Assembly: GCA_934432885.1 (NCBI GenBank)
Contig: CAKRYY010000033.1
Coordinates: 1 to 30,929, forward strand
Length of the DNA stretch: 30,929 nt
DNA from: an uncultured Lachnospiraceae bacterium
Lineage (GTDB): Bacteria; Bacillota; Clostridia; Lachnospirales; Lachnospiraceae
Direction of reading: 5' to 3'
Both the position numbers and the translations under genes were made by a program. Shown piece by piece: positions 8,396 to 17,123 of the stretch (its first letter is position 1; every line of letters starts with the position of its first letter). The notes below the pieces were generated by a model that saw nothing but the letters and a program-made list of their open reading frames with translations, made no database searches and was not told the origin of the DNA.

Positions 8396-8425
8396 TTACT
8401 GTTCCACCTTTCTTTTGCTGCTACT

Positions 8426-8455
8426 ATTGTACTAGATAACTCACATTCCTGTCAA
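8426..8455 (-). promoter_or_regulatory. Sigma-A promoter of the OPT-PqqD-PepD operon
   Basis: On the minus strand TTGACA (8450-8455), an 18-base spacer and TACAAT (8426-8431) precede the OPT start by about 30 bases. Confidence 0.75.
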
Positions 8456-8466
8456 CTTTTCCGTTC

Positions 8467-8598
8467 TTATGTATAAGCAGTCATATTCTCGCCTTTGCAG
8501 AGCATGTAATCCCTGTTTTCCAAATCACATTGGTGTGGCGGGACACCCCGACTCATCCTCTAAAGGGCAAAAAGAATTATCCTGAATAGGTCAATCAT
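8467..8598 (-). pseudogene. Possible broken small ORF (12 + 29 codons split by TAG)
   Basis: ATG at 8598 opens MIDLFRIILFAL, an in-frame TAG follows, and the frame continues as RMSRGVPPHQCDLENRDYML to TAA 8467-8469. The second part could also start by itself at ATG 8556 (29 residues). A single base change of CAG to TAG would explain the break. There is no good ribosome binding site and I do not recognise the product, so this may be chance or the trace of a dispersed repeat. Confidence 0.2.
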
Positions 8599-8682
8599 TT
8601 TCTTTCAATTTTCCCTTTTATGAGTCCTGGAGTCACGCTCTCTTTCTTTGAAAGAATCCCGTATTTTCAAGGGTTTTAGGAC

Positions 8683-8721
8683 AAAAAAATTCCTTAGTTA
8701 GATTTTTTCTAACTAAGGAAT
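8683..8721 (-). terminator. Rho-independent terminator of the polA-to-DUF711 operon
   Basis: A perfect 14-bp stem, ATTCCTTAGTTAGA (8689-8702) with TCTAACTAAGGAAT (8708-8721), has a 5-base loop and is followed on the minus strand by a seven-T run (8683-8689). Confidence 0.9.
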
Positions 8722-8801
8722 CTATCTCTATTTCTTTTATTTTTCAGGCTATAAAAAGTTGCCTTTTCCAGAATGAGCCATATTGCCCCTGTTCAATTGG
8801 C

Positions 8802-10166
8802 TTAATTTTTAAAGCTGTGTATCGGCGCCGGAATTCTGCCACTGCGGTTAATAAACGCATCACAGGAAAATTCATTGACTGGCATGATTGGCGCATAGCC
8901 GAACAGTCCGCCAAATTCCACCTGCTCGCCTACGTCTTTTCCAACTACCGGAATTACTCTGACTGCCGTAGTTTTCTGGTTTACCATACCGATTGCCATT
9001 TCGTCAGCTATAATGCCAGAAATCGTCGTCGCCTTTGTCTTACCCGGAATCGCAATCATATCCAAGCCGACTGAGCAGACACAGGTCATCGCTTCCAGCT
9101 TTTCAAGCGTAAGTGCGCCTGCTGCCACCGCATCAATCATTCCCTGGTCCTCAGATACCGGAATAAATGCACCGCTTAAGCCGCCGACATAGGAGGATGC
9201 CATTACGCCGCCTTTTTTTACCTGATCGTTTAAGAGCGCCAGCGCTGCTGTTGTTCCCGGTGCACCCGCATATTCCAAACCGATTTCACAGAGAATATCC
9301 GCAACGCTATCGCCAATCGCCGGCGTCGGCGCCAAAGACAAATCCACAATGCCAAAAGGAATCTGGAGCATACGCGACGCTTCCTGTGCAACAAGCTGTC
9401 CCACTCTCGTTACCTTGAACGCTGTTTTCTTTATCGTTTCACATAAAATTTCAAAGTTCTCACCACGCACCTTTTCCAGCGCTGTTTTTACAACGCCAGG
9501 ACCGCTGACACCTACATTGATAATGGCATCCGCCTCCGTTACGCCATGAAAAGCGCCCGCCATAAACGGATTATCGTCCGGCGCATTGCAGAATACTACA
9601 AGCTTCATACAAGCCGTGCTGTCCTGCTCCTTTGTAATCTCCGCCGTCTCCTTTATGATTTCGCCCATCAGTCTGACAGCATCCATATTGATTCCTGTTT
9701 TTGTCGAGCCCAGATTAACGGAGCTGCATACTCTTTCCGTCTGTGCAAGTGCCTGCGGAATCGAACGGATCAGCATTTCATCTGCCTTTGTAGTTCCCTT
9801 GGAAACAAGCGCAGAGTATCCGCCAATCAGATTAACGCCAACCTGCCGTGCCGCACGGTCTAATGTATGGGCAATTGTTACAAAGTCCTCCGGCGTTTTG
9901 CATGCAGCGCCGCCTATCAGGGCAATCGGCGTTACCGAAATTCTTTTATTGACAATCGGAATTCCAAACTCTTTTTCAATTTCCTGACCGGTTGCCACCA
10001 AATCCTTTGCAACCGTTGTAATTTTCTCGTAAATCTTCTGATTTACTTTTTCCAAATCCGAATCGATGCAGTCGAGAAGGCTGATTCCAAGCGTGATTGT
10101 GCGCACATCCAGATTTTCCTTTTCAATCATCTTATTCGTTTCTGCGACTTCAAATATATTCAGCAT
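8802..10166 (-). CDS. PFL-like DUF711 family protein (UPF0210)
   Basis: The 454-residue protein belongs to the DUF711/UPF0210 family, structurally related to pyruvate formate-lyase/ribonucleotide reductase folds but of unknown reaction. It shows the family's conserved blocks: [13 protein letters not shown] at the N-terminus, [62 protein letters not shown] and the end [13 protein letters not shown]. Its length is typical. It follows the ACT-domain gene by 11 bases; this pair is conserved in many Firmicutes and archaea, which suggests that the ACT protein senses a ligand for it. It is the last gene of the polA operon. Confidence 0.93.
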   Translation of the reverse strand: MLNIFEVAETNKMIEKENLDVRTITLGISLLDCIDSDLEKVNQKIYEKITTVAKDLVATGQEIEKEFGIPIVNKRISVTPIALIGGAACKTPEDFVTIAHTLDRAARQVGVNLIGGYSALVSKGTTKADEMLIRSIPQALAQTERVCSSVNLGSTKTGINMDAVRLMGEIIKETAEITKEQDSTACMKLVVFCNAPDDNPFMAGAFHGVTEADAIINVGVSGPGVVKTALEKVRGENFEILCETIKKTAFKVTRVGQLVAQEASRMLQIPFGIVDLSLAPTPAIGDSVADILCEIGLEYAGAPGTTAALALLNDQVKKGGVMASSYVGGLSGAFIPVSEDQGMIDAVAAGALTLEKLEAMTCVCSVGLDMIAIPGKTKATTISGIIADEMAIGMVNQKTTAVRVIPVVGKDVGEQVEFGGLFGYAPIMPVNEFSCDAFINRSGRIPAPIHSFKN

Positions 10167-10177
10167 CCTTCTTCTCC

Positions 10178-10450
10178 CTAAATTCTGTGCATTTTATTAA
10201 AGATGTCTTCTCTCTGGCATTTGATGATAACCCCAATCTTTTCACCAAGCGCATCCAGCTCATCCGCCATATCTCCATGAGACTTGCTGCTGCCGGAGGT
10301 ATCCACAATCATCATCATATTAAAGTATCCCTGTACAATCGTCTGCGAAATATCAAGAATATTGATGCCGTTTTCCGCAAGATAGGTACATACGCCTGCG
10401 ATAATGCCCACTGTGTCTTTTCCAACTACGGTAATAATTGTCTTTTTCAT
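10178..10450 (-). CDS. ACT domain protein (UPF0237)
   Basis: The 90-residue protein is a single ACT domain from residue 3 onward: [20 protein letters not shown], then [20 protein letters not shown], with the beta-alpha-beta-beta-alpha-beta pattern and the Gly of DTVGI at the ligand-binding turn. ACT domains usually bind amino acids. It resembles GcvR-like UPF0237 proteins and is encoded just upstream of its usual partner DUF711. The gap to the metallohydrolase gene upstream is 14 bases. Confidence 0.93.
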   Translation of the reverse strand: MKKTIITVVGKDTVGIIAGVCTYLAENGINILDISQTIVQGYFNMMMIVDTSGSSKSHGDMADELDALGEKIGVIIKCQREDIFNKMHRI

Positions 10451-10464
10451 AACATTCTCCTTTG

Positions 10465-11262
10465 CTATATATGTATAACCTCCGATATGCAGTCCCTCTT
10501 TGCGACTGTTATCGGGAAATCATTTCCTTTGAACTCGTTATCCGCCAGCGTAATTTCAATTCTTACGGTTTCATACGCAAGCTCTGCCAGATTGTTTTCC
10601 TTGCTCAAATGTCCCAGCACAACTGCTTTCATATCTCCATGCAGAATACGGGAAAGAAATTTTCCTGACAGTTCATTAGACAGATGCCCTCTTTCTCCGA
10701 GAATCCTTCTCTTTAAAGGATAGGGATAAGGTCCCGTCTCCAGCATCCGTACATCATGATTGGCTTCCAGTAAAACTGCATTCATTCCCTTTAAACATTC
10801 TACTGTGTAATCATTATAAATCCCCAAATCCGTAATGATACCGACTCGTTTTTTATCATGCCGAAAACGATAGGCTACCGGCTGCGCCGCGTCATGCGAA
10901 ACCTGCATCGGTGCAACAATAATGTCTTTAATCCCGAAATGCTCCTCTTCCCTAATCTCCTGAAAAAGCCCCTCAGGTATAGCGCCAAGGCTCTTTGTCT
11001 CCTTGATTTTTTCAATCGTTCCACGTGTTGCATAAACAGGAATTTCCCGTTTTCGAAGCAGCACCCCGAGTCCGCTGATATGGTCTGCATGCTCATGTGT
11101 AATCAAAATACCGTCAATATCCCTTATTGACAATTCAAGCGCATGAAGCCCTTCCTCAATCCGCTTTCCGCTAATACCGGTATCTACCAGCAGATGCGTA
11201 GCGTCTGTTCCTACATAAATACAGTTGCCGCTGCTTCCGCTGGCAATGCTGCACATTCTCAT
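10465..11262 (-). CDS. WalJ/YycJ-like metallo-beta-lactamase fold hydrolase
   Basis: The 265-residue cytosolic protein begins MRMCSIASGSSGNCIYVGTD, the signature start of the YycJ/WalJ group. The metal site HxHxDH is present as THEHADH (His56, His58, Asp60, His61), with further ligands in the segments PMQVSHDA, GIITDLG, EANHD and VLGHLSKENN. Family members are exonuclease-like hydrolases linked to replication and cell-wall control; here the neighbours are polA and an FtsA-like gene, not walRK. It starts 7 bases after the FtsA-like gene. Confidence 0.9.
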   Translation of the reverse strand: MRMCSIASGSSGNCIYVGTDATHLLVDTGISGKRIEEGLHALELSIRDIDGILITHEHADHISGLGVLLRKREIPVYATRGTIEKIKETKSLGAIPEGLFQEIREEEHFGIKDIIVAPMQVSHDAAQPVAYRFRHDKKRVGIITDLGIYNDYTVECLKGMNAVLLEANHDVRMLETGPYPYPLKRRILGERGHLSNELSGKFLSRILHGDMKAVVLGHLSKENNLAELAYETVRIEITLADNEFKGNDFPITVAKRDCISEVIHI

Positions 11263-11269
11263 TCTTTTG

Positions 11270-13387
11270 TCATTCCTTCCAGTAAATTTCTATCACGTCC
11301 CCATTTGCAAGCTGCTCCATATATTGTGCATCTCTGCCATTTCTTCTGGTTACGATTCCCTTCCCCTTCGGCGTCGAAAGGTCAAATTCTATATAATCAA
11401 ACACATCTACAAATACATACGCAGGCTTTCCCTTCAAAAATACCGCCCTTCCATTCACTGTGACGCAAATCTGCACCGGCAGCTTCGGCTCTTCCGGCAT
11501 ATCTTCCCTGCTTTCTTCCGGCTCATCTCCTTCTGTATTTGCCTCTGCCATTTCCGGCTCCGCATCCATCTCCATCTCTTCTGCAAAGCCCTCCTCTTCT
11601 GTCAGCTGGTCATCAGAAAACTTTGGTTCCTCCATCGTCCAGACAACCGAAAAGTTCTCATACACCCTGCTTTCCATATCCGCAGTCCTGTTATTGACCA
11701 AAAGATGCATTTTTTCATCCACTATGACATCCATAAATTCTGCAATCTGACGCACTGTATAAAAGCTCTGCATTTCAATCCGGTCGCCTTCCTGAATCTC
11801 ATAATATCCGGATTGCAACGTTCCATTTACAGATGCAAACTTAGGCAGCGTAATCTTTTTCTCGTTGACCTCTACCGATATGACACTGCTGTATTCCGGC
11901 AGACGGTTAATTTCCATACTGGCAGCTCCGCCTGCTGTAGATTCCTTCACTACAATCACATCATTTGCATGAATCGGCGTATGAATGTCAGCCGGGCTGC
12001 CATTTACCGTAATAACAGCCGCCTCGCCAAGCTCACCGCGAATCATTCTGCTTTTGCCATCCACCGTAAACGTAAGCGCCTTTCCGCGTCTCGGGAAAAG
12101 GCTTTCATTCGGGAATTCTGCCTGCATGGCAGCATCCACCACTGCAAGCCTTGCATTATCATACAGCTTGATTCTGCGGTTATTAAAGGTAACAAACACA
12201 AAGGAATTGCTCTGCTCATAAAAGGATAGGCAAATTCCTATCGGCGTTACCAGAAGGGAGTCCTTCTTCGTTTCCTTTTCCAGAAACTGTATTTTCTGCA
12301 TGACCTCCTCGCCCCGCAGCGCAACCCTCTCAGGCGCAATGCCAAGCTCCTCTGCAAGCATTTTGGTATATCCGGGAATCTTTCCCCCGCCGCCAACTAC
12401 AAATACGGCGCTGACCGGCTTGTCACCATTCATTTCCCTGATCCTGTCTGCGACCTGCTTTGTCATGGACTCCATAACAGGGCGCAGCTCCTCCATCAGC
12501 TCTGCCCGCTCTATCGTCTGTGGAAGCAGCATAATGTCATGGTATTCTATGGTCTCTTTTTCGCAGCAGTCACGCTTAATCTGCTCTGCCGTCGCAAAAT
12601 CGACCAGACAGCGCTGTGCGATAATCTCTGTCAGGGCATCTCCCGCAATTGGAATCATGCCATAGGCGATGATGCTGCCGCCCTGCGTAATCGAAATATC
12701 AGAGGTTCCCGCTCCCACATCAACAAGGGCGATATTCAACATTCTGTACATCTCCGGAATTGCCACCGAAATCGCTGCAATCGGCTCCAGCGTAAGACTT
12801 ACCACCGAAAGTCCCGCCTGCTCCACTGCCTTATAAAGTCCGTCTACAACATCCTCCGGCAGGAAGGTAGCTATGAGGTCAACGCCAATCTCCTTTGCCT
12901 TATGGCTTTCCAGATTGCCAATGATGTAATGGTTCATATAATAACGCATAACGGAATAGCCAACGCAGTAAAAGGTTACCTCGGAATCATTTTCCTCGCC
13001 GAATTTTTCATACGCCGACTCAATTCCTTTGGACTCTAACGCATAAATATCCTCCTGCGTAATTTCCTTCTCCTCTTCAAAGGCCTGCTCGGCATGAATG
13101 GTAACGGTCTTTAAGACACGTCCTGCGGCAGCGATGCAGACGTCACTGAGCTTTTCGCCGATAACGCTTTCCAGCTCTGCTTTTACCTGTGCAATCGTCT
13201 CACCTACCCTGCCGATGTCATGAATCTGCCCATCCAGCATTGCTCTCGTCTCATGCTCCCGTATCCGCTGCGCAACTACATGAAACTGCCCGCCGCTTTT
13301 ATATCCAACTGTTCCAACGATGCTTCTCGTTCCAATATCAAGTCCAAATACAAGCTTTGAAGGCTCATTTCTTCTCAATTCTTCCAC
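11270..13387 (-). CDS. Large FtsA-like protein with repeated C-terminal beta domains
   Basis: The 705-residue protein has an actin-fold core at residues 10-400: GLDIGTRSIVGTVGY (phosphate 1), an SHS2/1C-like insert around 80-170, LVDVGAGTSDISI (phosphate 2, 221-233) and VFVVGGGGKIPGYT (adenosine, 328-341). Canonical FtsA is about 420 residues. The extra 300 residues show repeated small beta-rich units with a VxVNG start and a GD-x-I-E end (about 437-481, 502-540, 638-702) and an acidic Glu/Asp-rich linker (586-636). There is no amphipathic membrane helix of the usual FtsA type at the end (it ends NGDVIEIYWKE). The gene lies outside any division cluster and its first 13 bases overlap coaE. Role in division is inferred from the core only. 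Confidence 0.88.
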   Translation of the reverse strand: MEELRRNEPSKLVFGLDIGTRSIVGTVGYKSGGQFHVVAQRIREHETRAMLDGQIHDIGRVGETIAQVKAELESVIGEKLSDVCIAAAGRVLKTVTIHAEQAFEEEKEITQEDIYALESKGIESAYEKFGEENDSEVTFYCVGYSVMRYYMNHYIIGNLESHKAKEIGVDLIATFLPEDVVDGLYKAVEQAGLSVVSLTLEPIAAISVAIPEMYRMLNIALVDVGAGTSDISITQGGSIIAYGMIPIAGDALTEIIAQRCLVDFATAEQIKRDCCEKETIEYHDIMLLPQTIERAELMEELRPVMESMTKQVADRIREMNGDKPVSAVFVVGGGGKIPGYTKMLAEELGIAPERVALRGEEVMQKIQFLEKETKKDSLLVTPIGICLSFYEQSNSFVFVTFNNRRIKLYDNARLAVVDAAMQAEFPNESLFPRRGKALTFTVDGKSRMIRGELGEAAVITVNGSPADIHTPIHANDVIVVKESTAGGAASMEINRLPEYSSVISVEVNEKKITLPKFASVNGTLQSGYYEIQEGDRIEMQSFYTVRQIAEFMDVIVDEKMHLLVNNRTADMESRVYENFSVVWTMEEPKFSDDQLTEEEGFAEEMEMDAEPEMAEANTEGDEPEESREDMPEEPKLPVQICVTVNGRAVFLKGKPAYVFVDVFDYIEFDLSTPKGKGIVTRRNGRDAQYMEQLANGDVIEIYWKE

Positions 13388-13980
13388 AGATATTCCCCCA
13401 TCTTCCTGTCAATCTGTTCATACGCCCACTGTTCTTCCCTGCTGTTGTCAATGATAAAATCGCACTGACTCTTATAATCTTCCTCTGAAAGCTGGGCGCT
13501 TATTATCCGGTCAATCTTCTCGTCCGTATAACCTCTCGCACTTTTCAGACGTGCACGGCGTACCTCTTCTGCCGCCGAAATATACCAAAGTTCATCCACA
13601 ATCTTCTGGTATCCGCACTCAATCAAAAGTGCAGCCTCCAGAAAGAAAAATTCTATCAGACCCTTTTCCCGCTCCAGCTTAATCTGTTCCAGAATATATG
13701 CCTTTACCGCAGGATGCAGAATTTCATTTACCTGTGTAAGAAGCTGCGCATCTGCAAAAATGCCTTCTGCCATCTTAGCTCTGTTAATGGTCATATCCTC
13801 ATTCAAAATTTTTCTTCCAAGCAGCCGGACAATCTGGTCATAGCATGCCATCCCCGGCTCTTTTAAAGCATTTGCTGCCTCATCTGCAAGCAGAATCCTG
13901 CAATTATAATGTTCTGCAATATAGGAAAGCAGCTTTGTCTTTCCTGCGCCAACGCCGCCTGTGATTCCAATGACTTTCAT
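13375..13980 (-). CDS. coaE: Dephospho-CoA kinase
   Basis: The 201-residue P-loop kinase performs the last step of coenzyme A synthesis, phosphorylating dephospho-CoA at the 3' hydroxyl. The start MKVIGITGGVGAGKTKLLSY contains the Walker A loop (residues 8-15). Family features LLADEAANAL (the Asp-Ala substrate region), LHPAVKAYI and FFLEAALLIECGYQKIVDELWYISA follow. Length is normal. It lies 15 bases after polA and overlaps the FtsA-like gene by 13 bases; polA-coaE is a common pairing in Firmicutes. Confidence 0.95.
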   Translation of the reverse strand: MKVIGITGGVGAGKTKLLSYIAEHYNCRILLADEAANALKEPGMACYDQIVRLLGRKILNEDMTINRAKMAEGIFADAQLLTQVNEILHPAVKAYILEQIKLEREKGLIEFFFLEAALLIECGYQKIVDELWYISAAEEVRRARLKSARGYTDEKIDRIISAQLSEEDYKSQCDFIIDNSREEQWAYEQIDRKMGEYLWKN

Positions 13981-13995
13981 CTGTTTCTCCGCTAT

Positions 13996-16635
13996 TTATT
14001 TTGCTTCATACCAGTCTGTTCCTGTATGAAGGTCCACTGCAAGCGTAACAGACAAATCCGCCGCCTGCTGCATCTGCTCTCTCAGAATCCGCTCTACCTT
14101 TTCTTCCTCTCCCTTTACAGTCTCTATCAGCAGTTCATCATGAATCTGAAGAATCAGCTTTGACTGGCAGCCTTCCTCAAGGAGCTTACGGTAAACGCGG
14201 ATCATCGCAATCTTGATAATGTCTGCTGCAGTTCCCTGTATCGGCGAATTCATTGCTACACGTTCACCAAAGGAGCGCTGCATGAAATTTCCCGAAGAAA
14301 GCTCCGGTACCGGACGTCTCCGTCCAAACAGGGTTGTTACATATCCGTTTTCCTTCGCTTCTGCAACCGTACGGTCCAAAAATGCCTTTACTCCGGGATA
14401 GGTTGCAAAATATTCCTTAATATAGCCTTCCGCTTCTTTTCGCGAAATGCTCAAATCCTGACTCAGCCCAAAGGAGCTGATACCATATACAATGCCAAAA
14501 TTAACCGCTTTTGCATTCCGGCGCTGCAGCGGGGTCACTTCAGAAAGCGGCGTATGGAAAACCTTTGCCGCAGTAATCCTGTGAATGTCCTCATCCAGCC
14601 GGTAAGCTTCAATCAGCTGCTCATCCCCTGACATGTGCGCCAGAATCCGCAGCTCAATCTGCGAATAATCCGCATCTGTAAAAAGCTTTCCATCTCCCGG
14701 AACAAATACCTTACGGATCTTTCTTCCAAGCTCCATCCGCATGGGAATATTCTGAAGGTTGGGCTCTGTCGAGCTGATTCGCCCGGTCGCCGTAATCGTC
14801 TGGTTAAAGGTCGTATGGATTTTACCGTCTGCCTCAATATACGCAGATAATCCATCCGCATAGGTCGATTTCAGCTTCGCAAGTCCTCTGTATTCCAATA
14901 TTGCGCTGACAATTTCATGCTCCGGCGCAAGCTTTTCCAGTACATCCGCCGCTGTAGAATATCCCGTCTTTGTCTTTTTGCCTCCGGGAATTTTAAGTTT
15001 TCCAAACAAAATCTCGCCAAGCTGCTTGGGGGAATTGATATTAAAATGCTCCCCCGCCTGCTCCCAGATAGTCTTTTCAAGTTCTTCTATCCTGCTGCCA
15101 AGCGCCTCTCCATACGCCTTAAGCGCCTCTGCCTGAACCCGGATACCTTCTTTCTCCATATCGTATAGTACATAGGAAAGCGGCATCTCTATTTCATAAA
15201 ACAGCCGTTCCATGCTCATTTCTCTCAGCTTTTCCTGTAAAATGGGCTGCGCCATAAATATTGTATAGGCTGCATAACAGCCATAGGAGGTCACTGTCTC
15301 CGGCGCTTCCTCCTCCATCTGCGCAATCGTCTTTTTGCCAAAGGTTTCACCATATTCCGGCATCATCAGTCCAAGCTGTTCCTGCGCCACATCCTCTACC
15401 GCATAATCACTCTTCAGCGGATTGAGCAGATATGCGGCAATCTGCACATCAAAGCAGCCCTCAGCGTCCTTTGCTTCCAAATATGAATAGAGCGCTTTCA
15501 TGCCAAATCCGCATATTGCGGTTTTTCCCAAAAGTGTGCCAAGCCGCTCCTTTAAATATGCCTGTGTTAAAAATCCACCGCATTTTATGACGCAAACGTC
15601 ATTTTCAGAACAGCAAAGTCCAAGCCCGGTAAGACTGCCATCCTTATCACGCATCAAAAAAACGCCAGTCCGCTCCGCTTTTATGCAATCCGAAAAAGCG
15701 CTCTCCGCAGGAGAAAGCTCCGTGATACAGTGAAAATGCTCTACCAGTGCATCCGCAGCCACTTCCTGCCTTGAAAATCTTCCCAGCAGATTTTTAAATT
15801 CCAGCTCCCTGCAAAGAGCGTACGCTGCTTCCGTGTAAAGGTCGTGCATCCGTGCCTGTTCAAAAGAGAATGTAAATTCTGCGTCCGTCTTAATCGTTGC
15901 AAGCGCCTTGCTCAAATCCGCAAGTGCCCTGTTTTCACGCAGGGATTCCCGAATTGATTTCTTGGAAATATTCTCCAGATTCTCATAAATAGCATCAATA
16001 GAGCCATACTCTGCCATCAATGCAGATGCCGTCTTTTCTCCAACCTTTGGAATGCCCGGAATATTATCCGCCGTATCACCCATCAGAGCCTTTAATTCTA
16101 TAAATTGCAGCGGCGTAACGCCGTATTTCTTTTCAACATCCGCTGCATAGTAATCCTCGATTTCCGTTCCGGTTCCCTTTGTCTTTGGAATCCGTATCTT
16201 TATCTTATCCGACGCAATCTGCAAAAGGTCCCTGTCGCCGGATACAAGCGACACTTCAAGTCCCGCCTGTTCACTCCGCTTTGCCAGCGTACCTAAAATA
16301 TCATCCGCTTCAAGCCCCGCCTGTTCGCAGATTTCAATTCCCATCGCCTGCAAAAGCTCCTTCAGTACCGGTACCTGCTCATGAAGCTCCTGTGGCATCG
16401 GCTTTCTTGTTCCCTTATACTGCTCGTACATTTCATGTCGGAAGGTTTTTGCCTTTACGTCAAAAGCAACCGTCAAATAATCCGGTTTTTCTTCCTCCAG
16501 AATTTTAAACAGAATATTCAAAAAGCCATAAACCGCATTTGTATGCAGCCCCTTCGCATTGCTGAGAAGCGGAACGCCATAAAATGCCCTGTTTAATATG
16601 CTGTGTCCGTCAATTAAAACAATTTTATCACTCAT
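13996..16635 (-). CDS. polA: DNA polymerase I
   Basis: The 879-residue repair and Okazaki-processing polymerase has three parts. The 5' nuclease (1-290) shows IVLIDGHSILNRAFYG, GLEADDILGTLA and SGDRDLLQI. The 3'-5' exonuclease-like domain (about 305-470) lacks the ExoI Asp-x-Glu (FLMRDKDG there) and the ExoII Asp region, so proofreading is probably dead, as in Bacillus-type enzymes. The polymerase part (about 475-879) has motif A DADYSQIELR (654-663), motif B RRNAKAVNFGIVYG (705-718) and motif C IHDE (831-834). It overlaps the stop of the upstream zinc-finger gene by ATGA, implying translational coupling. Confidence 0.98.
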   Translation of the reverse strand: MSDKIVLIDGHSILNRAFYGVPLLSNAKGLHTNAVYGFLNILFKILEEEKPDYLTVAFDVKAKTFRHEMYEQYKGTRKPMPQELHEQVPVLKELLQAMGIEICEQAGLEADDILGTLAKRSEQAGLEVSLVSGDRDLLQIASDKIKIRIPKTKGTGTEIEDYYAADVEKKYGVTPLQFIELKALMGDTADNIPGIPKVGEKTASALMAEYGSIDAIYENLENISKKSIRESLRENRALADLSKALATIKTDAEFTFSFEQARMHDLYTEAAYALCRELEFKNLLGRFSRQEVAADALVEHFHCITELSPAESAFSDCIKAERTGVFLMRDKDGSLTGLGLCCSENDVCVIKCGGFLTQAYLKERLGTLLGKTAICGFGMKALYSYLEAKDAEGCFDVQIAAYLLNPLKSDYAVEDVAQEQLGLMMPEYGETFGKKTIAQMEEEAPETVTSYGCYAAYTIFMAQPILQEKLREMSMERLFYEIEMPLSYVLYDMEKEGIRVQAEALKAYGEALGSRIEELEKTIWEQAGEHFNINSPKQLGEILFGKLKIPGGKKTKTGYSTAADVLEKLAPEHEIVSAILEYRGLAKLKSTYADGLSAYIEADGKIHTTFNQTITATGRISSTEPNLQNIPMRMELGRKIRKVFVPGDGKLFTDADYSQIELRILAHMSGDEQLIEAYRLDEDIHRITAAKVFHTPLSEVTPLQRRNAKAVNFGIVYGISSFGLSQDLSISRKEAEGYIKEYFATYPGVKAFLDRTVAEAKENGYVTTLFGRRRPVPELSSGNFMQRSFGERVAMNSPIQGTAADIIKIAMIRVYRKLLEEGCQSKLILQIHDELLIETVKGEEEKVERILREQMQQAADLSVTLAVDLHTGTDWYEAK

Positions 16636-16955
16636 TTAATAATCACCAATACCGTCATCAAAAGAACCGCAAGAATCGCAAGCGTTTCCATAATATACAT
16701 AAACGCTATCACGCGCTTTCTGGCACGTATCTTTTTTTTGGCGCTCTCTATCTTTTTTTCCAGCCGGTTTTGCAGGTCAAACGCATTTTCTGTTTCCAGA
16801 TGCTGCATCCCCTCTGTTACCAGATACTGAATAGCAAGCTCATCCATACACTCGCTGCACTGCGTTACATGCTTTATAAAGCTCTGAAGTTCCTTGCCCT
16901 CCAGCTCATCCCCAATAAACTTATATATATTTTTACGGGTTTCTTTACAGTCCAT
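16632..16955 (-). CDS. Zinc-finger (zf-HC2-like) single-pass membrane protein
   Basis: The 107-residue protein has an anti-sigma-type zinc-binding pattern: Cys3, then His29-x3-Cys33-x2-Cys36 (HVTQCSEC). A basic coiled segment (60-81) is followed by one C-terminal membrane helix (82-106). Anti-sigma factors of the ZAS class share this head and a membrane tail, but no sigma factor gene is nearby. Start 16955 is chosen because GGAGG lies 5 bases upstream and the domain begins there; the longer open frame runs into intergenic repeats. It is the first gene of the polA operon, coupled to polA by an ATGA overlap. Confidence 0.82.
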   Translation of the reverse strand: MDCKETRKNIYKFIGDELEGKELQSFIKHVTQCSECMDELAIQYLVTEGMQHLETENAFDLQNRLEKKIESAKKKIRARKRVIAFMYIMETLAILAVLLMTVLVIIK

Positions 16956-17009
16956 ACTGCCTCCGTATCCTTCCAGTTTATCATTCGGAATGTAAAACTT
17001 GCCACATTT

Positions 17010-17038
17010 ACTATACACCAAAACCGTCCGTTTGGAAA
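17010..17038 (-). promoter_or_regulatory. Putative promoter of the polA operon
   Basis: On the minus strand TTTCCA (17033-17038), a 17-base spacer and TATAGT (17010-17015) lie 55 bases before the start of the zinc-finger gene. Matches are 4 of 6 and 5 of 6. Confidence 0.5.
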
Positions 17039-17040
17039 GC

Positions 17041-17123
17041 GAATTTCCTATTGTATGAAATAGAATCCTGCTTGCAGGATTCTCCGCCTGCGGCGGGTCG
17101 TAATTTCCTATAAAATGAAAAAG
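17041..17123. repeat. Two copies of an AATTTCCTAT...ATGAAA motif with hairpins
   Basis: The 23-base blocks at 17041-17063 and 17101-17123 share AATTTCCTAT and ATGAAA and are exactly 60 bases apart. Between them lie a perfect hairpin AGAATCCTGC (17062-17071) / GCAGGATTCT (17074-17083) and a small CCGCC / GGCGG stem (17084-17096). Related motifs occur at 19397-19417 and 24711-24733. Confidence 0.6.

Larger units (their letters stand above)
8396..8801. other. 406-base gene-poor region between the OPT operon and the DUF711 gene
   Basis: This gap holds the OPT promoter (8426-8455), a broken small ORF (8467-8598) and the terminator of the polA-DUF711 operon (8683-8721). A short stem GGTGT / ACACC lies at about 8532-8547. 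Nothing recognisable is seen in 8722-8801 or in 8600-8680. Confidence 0.6.

Noticed and set aside
8525..8560. Possible riboswitch upstream of the OPT gene
   Set aside because: There is only a short GGTGT/ACACC stem, and it lies upstream of the promoter, so it would not be in the OPT transcript.
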